The notes under the pieces are model-generated. The model saw nothing but the letters and a program-made list of their open reading frames with translations, ran no database searches and had not been told where the DNA came from. A DNA stretch of 18,870 nucleotides. Origin: Candidatus Colwellbacteria bacterium RIFCSPLOWO2_01_FULL_48_10 (GTDB lineage Bacteria > Patescibacteriota > Minisyncoccia > UBA6257 > Colwellbacteraceae). Location: assembly GCA_001817755.1 (NCBI GenBank), contig MHIY01000025.1:1-18870 (forward strand), read 5' to 3'. A program made the translations under genes and the position numbers. Below are positions 14,746-18,870 of the stretch, piece by piece (within the stretch, counting starts at the first letter, position 1; each line of letters opens with the position of its first letter).

Positions 14746-15345
14746 ATGATGAAAAAACAGGTCATCGTAATCCACGGAGGAGACACATTCTCCACATACG
14801 AAGAATTTATTTTGTTCCTAAAAGATTTCAAAATTGATTTAAATAGATTTCGTGGAAAGGACTGGAAAAGCACCCTACAAGACGCTTTAGGGGTCGAATA
14901 TGACGTGCTTTGCCCGCAGATGCCCAATAAGCAAAATGCTAAATATTCAGAATGGAAATTATGGTTTGATAAGATCATCCCTCTTCTAAATGACAACATA
15001 ATCTTGGTGGGCCATTCTGTAGGAGGAATATTTTTGGTTAAATATTTGGCTGAAGAAAATATTTCTAAAAAGATTAACGCAACATTTCTGATAGCCACTC
15101 CTTATGACATGGATGGAAATCGCAAAATATTCGAATTTGTATTACCTGAATCCTTAGAATTATTCGAAAAACAAGGAGGAAAGATATTTATCTATCAAAG
15201 CAAAGATGATCCAATTGTGTTCCGCTCCGAAGCAGAGAAATATCAAAGGGCCTTACCAAACGCAACAGTTATATTATTTGGTGATAGAGGGCACTTTACT
15301 CAAGAGGAGCTCCCAGAGCTAATAGCAGAGATTAAGCGCATATAA
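14746..15345 (+). CDS. RBBP9/YdeN-like alpha/beta hydrolase
   Basis: A 199-aa small serine hydrolase. The nucleophile elbow is GHSVGG (S91), the acid is probably D155 in SKDDPIV, and the histidine is H183 in GDRGHF. An early VIHGG provides the oxyanion region. This layout matches the RBBP9/YdeN-type family, whose substrates are mostly unknown. It lies 34 nt after pilB on the same strand, with no SD. ATG at 14749 is an equally possible start. The gene is much more AT-rich than pilB and has many AAA and ATA codons, so the two probably have different histories. It ends in TAA. Confidence 0.8.
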   Translation: MMKKQVIVIHGGDTFSTYEEFILFLKDFKIDLNRFRGKDWKSTLQDALGVEYDVLCPQMPNKQNAKYSEWKLWFDKIIPLLNDNIILVGHSVGGIFLVKYLAEENISKKINATFLIATPYDMDGNRKIFEFVLPESLELFEKQGGKIFIYQSKDDPIVFRSEAEKYQRALPNATVILFGDRGHFTQEELPELIAEIKRI

Positions 15346-15380
15346 ACTTCCCGCTTTATCCCACGGCCCAAGCAATACCC

Positions 15381-15441
15381 AGAAACCAAAAAAAAGGACA
15401 TAAGTCTGCGGGTAATTCCCCGAAGGGAGCAGCTCCTCAGC
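15381..15441 (-). repeat. duplicated 3' half of the 16.7-kb structured RNA
   Basis: This 61-nt segment matches 16708-16766 base for base, except that the A-run is 8 instead of 6. It includes the closing-helix strand (15396-15414), the UUCG hairpin and the U-tract (minus strand). The rest of the copy is replaced by the toxin-antitoxin pair, and a diverged 5' end is at 16007-16030. Confidence 0.85.
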
Positions 15442-15479
15442 AAGTCCGGTTCTCTCGGCGGTCAGAATAATTACTTGAT

Positions 15480-15511
15480 TTGACAGCAACAGATAATTCA
15501 TATAGTATGAA
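15480..15511 (+). promoter_or_regulatory. promoter and operator of the toxin-antitoxin pair
   Basis: TTGACA (15480-15485) is followed after 17 nt by TAGTAT (15503-15508). A perfect palindrome TTCATA-TAG-TATGAA (15497-15511) covers the -10 box and is a likely site for the AbrB-type antitoxin. The -10 ends 6 nt before the ATG, so the mRNA is probably leaderless. Confidence 0.6.
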
Positions 15512-15514
15512 AGT

Positions 15515-15757
15515 ATGAATAATACCAAGATTCAAAAAGTTACCGAGAGAGGGCAGATCACCCTGCCGGCCGAGTGGCGCAAGAATTATCCGTCTTCCAA
15601 TATAATGGTCAGGCAGATAGGCGACAAACTAGAGATAGCCCCATTAAAGATAGACAATAATAACGAATATACGGTTTTTGATGCATTGCGAGATAATAAA
15701 GGAGCAGGGCTAAAGACGACAGACTTGATCAAGGTTCTGAAGAAAATCGATCGTTAG
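15515..15757 (+). CDS. AbrB/SpoVT-domain antitoxin
   Basis: An 80-aa protein whose first 45 residues form a SpoVT/AbrB swapped-hairpin DNA-binding domain (IQKVTERGQITLPAEWRK). The tail (about 50-80) is expected to bind and block the toxin. The stop is 4 nt before the toxin ATG, so the two are co-transcribed. A palindrome on the promoter fits autorepression, as is usual for such pairs. It ends in TAG. Confidence 0.85.
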   Translation: MNNTKIQKVTERGQITLPAEWRKNYPSSNIMVRQIGDKLEIAPLKIDNNNEYTVFDALRDNKGAGLKTTDLIKVLKKIDR

Positions 15758-15761
15758 GCAC

Positions 15762-16004
15762 ATGAACGAAATAGAGAAACTTTTTCGCAAGATTTCCAAG
15801 AAAGATAGAGAAAGCCTGCTTGAAATCGTAGAGGAATTGCAGAGCAAAACCAGATCCTTGTATAGCAGTATTCAGAAAGTCTCAGGAACTGAATTTTACA
15901 GGCTAAAGAAAGGAAGATATAGGATTATTTTTCATTACGCAAGCGATGGCGTGATCATAGATTCTATAAGATTAAGAAACGAGCGAACCTACAAAGCGCT
16001 ATAA
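15762..16004 (+). CDS. RelE/ParE superfamily toxin
   Basis: An 80-aa small basic protein. It has an N-terminal helical part (about 1-35), then strands ending in GTEFYRLKKGRYRIIFHY and IIDSIRLRNERTYKAL, the RelE/ParE pattern of Leu-Lys-x-x-x-x-Arg-Ile and a C-terminal Arg-Tyr. RelE toxins cleave mRNA in the ribosome; ParE members target gyrase. I cannot tell which applies. Pairing with an AbrB-type antitoxin is common. The stop (TAA) lies 2 nt before the diverged 5' end of the split RNA copy. Confidence 0.82.
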   Translation: MNEIEKLFRKISKKDRESLLEIVEELQSKTRSLYSSIQKVSGTEFYRLKKGRYRIIFHYASDGVIIDSIRLRNERTYKAL

Positions 16005-16006
16005 TA

Positions 16007-16030
16007 GATTTCGCTACCAACAGGCTTATC
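16007..16030 (-). repeat. diverged 5' end of the split structured RNA copy
   Basis: On the minus strand, ATAAGCCTGTTGGTAGCGAA resembles ATAAGTCTGTGGGTAGCGAA of the intact copy (16844-16861). It still pairs at 13 of 15 positions with 15398-15414, across the toxin-antitoxin pair. Confidence 0.6.
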
Positions 16031-16033
16031 TCG

Positions 16034-16068
16034 CCGTGATAGTGAAGCGTCCTTGCTTCGTAGCACGG
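16034..16068. repeat. small hairpin before the HAD gene
   Basis: Nested CCGTG/CACGG (16034-16038 with 16064-16068) and GAAGC/GCTTC (16044-16048 with 16055-16059). It shares GCTTCGTAG words with 7870-7917. Confidence 0.45.
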
Positions 16069-16097
16069 CTCCAACTTCATGCCATAATGCAATATCA

Positions 16098-16103
16098 TAT
16101 AAT
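16098..16103 (+). promoter_or_regulatory. TATAAT -10 box in front of the HAD gene
   Basis: A perfect TATAAT ends 6 nt before the chosen ATG at 16110. The -35 region is weak. This supports both the start choice and a leaderless mRNA. Confidence 0.5.
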
Positions 16104-16109
16104 CGATTC

Positions 16110-16709
16110 ATGCAATATAAAGCTCTCGTCTTTGATTTCTTCGGGGTTTTGTCTTCTGAGGTTGCGCCGGCCTGGTTTCAGGACCATGTAGCCGGAACAG
16201 ATCTTGGCGCCTTGAAGGACTCGTACGTTTCCCCGGCAGACAAAGGGATGGTTTCCGCAGAGAAATTGTTCGATCAGCTCTCCGGCCTTTCCGGCGTTCC
16301 GGCCGCAAAGATCCCTGAGCAGTGGTTGGGGCTGGTGCGCATCAACGCAGAGCTTCTTTCGTTCATCAGAGAAAGTCTGGCAGGCAAATACAAGCTGGGC
16401 ATCCTCACCAACGTCGTTTCAGCTTTTTTCCGCGAGGCGCTTCTGCGGCATCCTCTGATAAACGCATTCGACGCGATCGTTGTGTCGAGCGAGATAGGCC
16501 ATGCAAAGCCCGAGCCGGAAGCATATACAGCAATCCTCAAGGCGCTCGCCGTCAAACCCCACGAGGCCCTGATGATCGATGACAATCCGGAGAATGTCGC
16601 GGGAGCGAAAGCGGCGGGCATGGGCGGCATCCTTTTCACCTCAACCGAGCAATTGAGAAGAGACCTGAGGCGTAATAGTGCGCCCGGCCAACTGTCTCTG
16701 ACCCCGTAG
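16110..16709 (+). CDS. HAD-superfamily hydrolase
   Basis: A 199-aa HAD-like hydrolase. Motif I is VFDFFGVL with nucleophile D9; motif II is GILTN (T100, N101); motif III is K133 in GHAKPEPEAY; motif IV is MIDDNPENV (D157, D158). Motif I has Phe where phosphatases usually have a second Asp (DxD), as in the FDxxGVL branch that includes dehalogenase- and epoxide hydrolase-like members, so phosphatase activity is not certain. The ATG at 16110 is chosen for its family-like start and TATAAT 6 nt upstream. A longer frame from 16053 would begin inside an inverted repeat. It sits between the split and intact RNA copies. It ends in TAG. Confidence 0.85.
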   Translation: MQYKALVFDFFGVLSSEVAPAWFQDHVAGTDLGALKDSYVSPADKGMVSAEKLFDQLSGLSGVPAAKIPEQWLGLVRINAELLSFIRESLAGKYKLGILTNVVSAFFREALLRHPLINAFDAIVVSSEIGHAKPEPEAYTAILKALAVKPHEALMIDDNPENVAGAKAAGMGGILFTSTEQLRRDLRRNSAPGQLSLTP

Positions 16710-16766
16710 AAACCAAAAAAGGACATAAGTCTGCGGGTAATTCCCCGAAGGGAGCAGCTCCTCAGC
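16708..16766 (-). repeat. 3' part of the structured RNA, matching 15381-15441
   Basis: This is the second copy of the 59-61 nt direct repeat. The only difference is two bases in the A-run. The repeat starts within the HAD stop codon. Confidence 0.85.
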
Positions 16767-16873
16767 TTAAAAAGCCGAGAAGTTATGAAGCTCTTTGAGG
16801 AGCAACCAAGCCGGAGCTGAGTTGTCCTAAGCTGAAAAAGATTCGCTACCCACAGACTTATATCCTCTATACT
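16715..16873 (-). ncRNA. probable structured small RNA of about 160 nt, unidentified
   Basis: Read from the minus strand, GGATATAAGTCTGTGGGTA (16865-16847) pairs with 16739-16721 in a 19-bp helix with two G-U pairs, followed at once by a U-tract (16720-16715). Inside are four hairpins: 16824-16816/16811-16803 (9 positions, one mismatch), 16803-16800/16793-16790, an 11-bp stem 16782-16772/16768-16758 with loop UUU, and UCCC-UUCG-GGGA (16753-16742). Several pairs are G-U on this strand and would be A-C mismatches on the other. TTGACA (16908-16903) and TAACAT (16885-16880) with a 17-nt spacer form a promoter just upstream. The fold is branched, unlike the rod of 6S RNA, and lacks the SRP GGAA loop motif and tmRNA ends. 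Confidence 0.6.
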
Positions 16874-16981
16874 GTGGATATGTTAACATGTGCATATATT
16901 CCTGTCAAGACCACGTAGATGCCCATTTTTACTGGCCCACAGCCCTATCTTATTGACAGGTTATCCACAGCGTTCTGAATA
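16873..16981. promoter_or_regulatory. divergent promoters with DnaA boxes, RNA / ruvB
   Basis: TTGACAGG occurs twice in opposite directions (minus strand 16908-16901, plus strand 16953-16960). A perfect DnaA box TTATCCACA (16961-16969) lies in the spacer of the rightward promoter, whose -10 is weak. A one-mismatch box on the minus strand (ATATCCACA, 16881-16873) overlaps the leftward -10 and start. DnaA may couple both to replication. Confidence 0.45.
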
Positions 16982-17075
16982 TCGACCCAGGAATCAGCTG
17001 CACAAGCAGGCGGGTGTCAGACCGAATTTTCATATACACCGCGCATTTTTGGTGTTAAAATGCACCCAACTTACC

Positions 17076-18107
17076 ATGGCTCCGGCTCCAAAAAACAATG
17101 CGCTCCCTAAACCCGACGAGCAGACTGTTGACTCTATTCTGCGTCCGTCCGGCTGGGACGATTACATCGGCCAGGACAACGTAAAGCGCAATCTGAAGAT
17201 AATTCTCGATGCAGCTAGGATGCGCGGCGAGGCTGTCGACCACCTTTTGTTCTACGGACAGGCCGGATTAGGAAAGACCACGCTTGCGAATCTGGTGGCG
17301 AAAGAAATGAATCTGCCTATACGCATTACGACCGGCCCGGCGATAGAAAAAATGGGCGACTTGGCAGCGGTGCTCTCGAACCTTGAAGACAAGGATATTT
17401 TATTTATCGACGAGATACACCGATTGAACAAGATCGTCGAAGAGGTGCTCTACCCGGCCATGGAAAGCCGAAAACTCCATATCGTGATCGGCAAAGGGGC
17501 GGGCGCGCGGACTATTTCCCTCGATCTGCCGGCCTTTACCCTTATCGGGGCTACGACCAGGATGAATTTACTTTCGGAGCCGCTACGCTCGCGTTTCGGC
17601 GCCACTTTCCGCCTCGATTATTACAATCATCCCGACATTGAGGCGATACTCGCCCGTTCGGCAAAAATTCTTGGCGTGAAAGCCACCCCCGGCGCGATTG
17701 CCGTGCTTGCCCGCGCCAGCCGTTTTACCCCGCGCATCGCAAACCGCCTCCTGAAGCGCGCCCGCGATTACGTCGAGGTCCATAAATTGAAGGAAATAAC
17801 CGAGGATGTTGCCCGAAAAACGCTCGAAGTCCTTGAAGTCGACCCGCTCGGTCTCGAGGTCCACGACCGGATGATACTCGAGACCATAATCGACAAATTT
17901 GGCGGCGGCCCGGTGGGCGTTAACACTATCGCCGCGAGCCTGAACGAAGACCGCGACGTGGTTGAGAACGTTTATGAGCCGTATCTGATGAAGCTTGGGC
18001 TTATCCGTCGCACATCCGCGGGCCGCGTGGCCGAACCGCTCGCCTTTGAACATTTGAAGCGCCCGCCAACTGGTGAGGCAGGCAAGCCCGGCAAAAGCCT
18101 GTTTTAA
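17076..18107 (+). CDS. ruvB: Holliday junction branch migration ATPase RuvB
   Basis: A 343-aa AAA+ motor that drives branch migration with RuvA. Walker A GQAGLGKT (61-68), Walker B ILFIDEIHR (108-116), sensor 1 IGATTR (157-162) and the LRSRFG arginine-finger box (170-175) are all present. A winged-helix C-terminus (about 270-335) contains GGGPVGVNTIAASL and a YEPYLMKLGLIRRTSAGR-like end. I chose the ATG at 17076 because it gives the normal length; the frame is open upstream to 16890 but that part has no family similarity and crosses the promoter region. tsaE follows 8 nt after the TAA. Confidence 0.96.
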   Translation: MAPAPKNNALPKPDEQTVDSILRPSGWDDYIGQDNVKRNLKIILDAARMRGEAVDHLLFYGQAGLGKTTLANLVAKEMNLPIRITTGPAIEKMGDLAAVLSNLEDKDILFIDEIHRLNKIVEEVLYPAMESRKLHIVIGKGAGARTISLDLPAFTLIGATTRMNLLSEPLRSRFGATFRLDYYNHPDIEAILARSAKILGVKATPGAIAVLARASRFTPRIANRLLKRARDYVEVHKLKEITEDVARKTLEVLEVDPLGLEVHDRMILETIIDKFGGGPVGVNTIAASLNEDRDVVENVYEPYLMKLGLIRRTSAGRVAEPLAFEHLKRPPTGEAGKPGKSLF

Positions 18108-18115
18108 CCCGAACC

Positions 18116-18583
18116 ATGGCGATAAATAAGTTGCTTAAGTCCCCCCGAGAGACCGCGGCGCTGGCGAGAACCTTGGCCCAAGTTTTTATGTATCTTGGCC
18201 CGTCCCATAAGGGCGCAACCGTTGTGGGTCTGGTTGGCGACCTGGGCGCGGGCAAGACGTCGTTTACAAAAACCTTTTTAAGAACGTTTGGAGTAAAGAC
18301 CCATGTTGTGAGCCCGACCTTCGTGATAATGAGGTCGTTTGCTCTGCCCGCGCGGAAGAGAAACGGGTTCAGGGCGGCCCACCACGTTGATGCCTACCGC
18401 ATCGATGCACGGGCTTTGAAGCAGATGAATTTTGGCGAGTATTTAGCCGACTCGCGCAATATCATTCTCATCGAGTGGGCCGACCGGATAAAGAAAGCTT
18501 TGCCGAAATCAACTTTCTGGATTGAAATGGGACATGGCAGACACCACAAAGAAAGAATTTTCTCACTCAAGTTTAAAGATTAA
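18116..18583 (+). CDS. tsaE: tRNA t6A biosynthesis ATPase TsaE
   Basis: A 155-aa ATPase that works with TsaB and TsaD to make N6-threonylcarbamoyladenosine at position 37 of ANN-decoding tRNAs. Seen are Walker A GDLGAGKTS (41-49), the SPTF switch (66-69), HVDAYR (90-95) and IEWADRI (119-125), the family landmarks in order. The length is normal. It is co-directional with ruvB with an 8-nt gap, so the two are probably one operon. No tsaB or tsaD is in the window. It ends in TAA. Confidence 0.93.
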   Translation: MAINKLLKSPRETAALARTLAQVFMYLGPSHKGATVVGLVGDLGAGKTSFTKTFLRTFGVKTHVVSPTFVIMRSFALPARKRNGFRAAHHVDAYRIDARALKQMNFGEYLADSRNIILIEWADRIKKALPKSTFWIEMGHGRHHKERIFSLKFKD

Positions 18584-18587
18584 AAAT

Positions 18588-18680
18588 CAAAGCGCAAAAT
18601 GATAATGCAAAGTCCAAAAACGGATCAGAATGATTTTAAATTTAATTTGTCATTTTGATCTTTGATGTTTACATTTTGAA
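18588..18680. repeat. A/T-rich inverted ATCAAAG repeat before polA
   Basis: ATCAAAGCGCAAAATGA-type words on the left face the reverse complement ATCAAAGATCAAAATGA on the right. They are related to words at 1942-2080 and 10914-10936. This looks like a dispersed low-complexity intergenic family. Confidence 0.5.
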
Positions 18681-18691
18681 CTAATACATCC

Positions 18692-18870
18692 ATGAAGACC
18701 TTATTCATAATCGACGCTAATTCTCTTATTCACCGTGCTTTCCACGCTCTGCCGCCTTTTACCACGCCTGACAAGCGCCCGATCGGCGCTCTATACGGAG
18801 TTGCGAACATCATCCTAAAGATAATTAAAGACAAGCGACCGGATTATATTGTGGCCGCATTTGACCGGCC
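18692..18870 (+). CDS. polA: DNA polymerase I, N-terminal fragment
   Basis: The frame starts MKTLFIIDANSLIHRAFH and continues ALYGVANIILKIIKDKRPDYIVAAFDRP up to the window edge (59 residues seen). This is the start of the 5'-3' exonuclease domain of DNA polymerase I, with the metal-binding D8 and the Asp of FDRP. The rest is outside the window, so a stand-alone 5'-3' exonuclease cannot be excluded. No SD is visible; the ATG follows an A/T-rich inverted repeat. Confidence 0.85.
   Translation, partial: MKTLFIIDANSLIHRAFHALPPFTTPDKRPIGALYGVANIILKIIKDKRPDYIVAAFDR

Noticed and set aside
15381..16766. insertion sequence or CRISPR bounded by the 61-nt direct repeats
   Set aside because: There is no transposase, only two full direct copies, and no regular spacing. 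The copies are explained better as RNA-gene duplicates.
16715..16873. 6S RNA
   Set aside because: The size fits, but the fold is branched with four hairpins instead of one long rod with a central bubble. A remote relation is not excluded.
16890..17075. 62-residue N-terminal extension of RuvB
   Set aside because: It covers the promoter and DnaA-box region, and the ATG at 17076 gives the normal RuvB length.

Overview
The window looks like the replication-origin end of a Candidate Phyla Radiation (Patescibacteria) chromosome, most likely from the Parcubacteria group. The reasons are the compact core genes (YebC of 175 aa, Jag without its usual N-terminal domain, YidC of 242 aa), standard-code reading frames, scarce Shine-Dalgarno sites, many short AT-rich palindromic intergenic repeats, and the rpmH/dnaA origin layout. 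This assignment is inferred from gene style; no 16S rRNA gene is present.

Left part (1-4984): a leftward rpmH-rnpA-yidC-jag cluster faces rightward dnaA and dnaN. DnaA-box-like 9-mers lie between rpmH and dnaA, so this is the probable oriC. dnaN has a leader with two mutually exclusive stems, and a 36-bp perfect palindrome follows the gene.

Middle (5000-9690): a small leftward zinc-ribbon gene with its own promoter, strong SD and terminator; a leftward class A penicillin-binding protein preceded by a very acidic small protein; a 560-nt stretch without a protein gene, holding a nested multi-helix structure (8274-8531) and a 44-bp perfect palindrome (8615-8658); then rightward prs with unlike codon use and a textbook terminator.

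9700-12850: leftward ruvC, yebC and a folC-type Mur ligase. The 700-nt gap between yebC and folC holds a rightward hairpin structure and two tiny SD-led reading frames.

12850-18870: an imperfect inverted repeat, then rightward pilB-type ATPase, an RBBP9-like hydrolase, an AbrB-RelE toxin-antitoxin pair, a HAD hydrolase, ruvB, tsaE and the start of polA. The most interesting signal is a probable leftward structured RNA of about 160 nt at 16715-16873: a 19-bp closing helix, four inner hairpins including a cUUCGg loop, a U-tract, and an upstream promoter overlapping a DnaA box. A second copy, at 15381-15441 plus 16007-16030, appears split by the toxin-antitoxin pair.

Functionally the window combines replication initiation and clamp (dnaA, dnaN, polA), recombination (ruvB, ruvC), the translation and membrane-insertion core (rpmH, rnpA, yidC, jag, tsaE, yebC), cell wall synthesis, type IV pilus assembly and nucleotide metabolism (prs). 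All 20 supported complete genes end in TAA or TAG and none in TGA. Several begin 6-8 nt after a TATAAT-like box, which points to frequent leaderless mRNAs.
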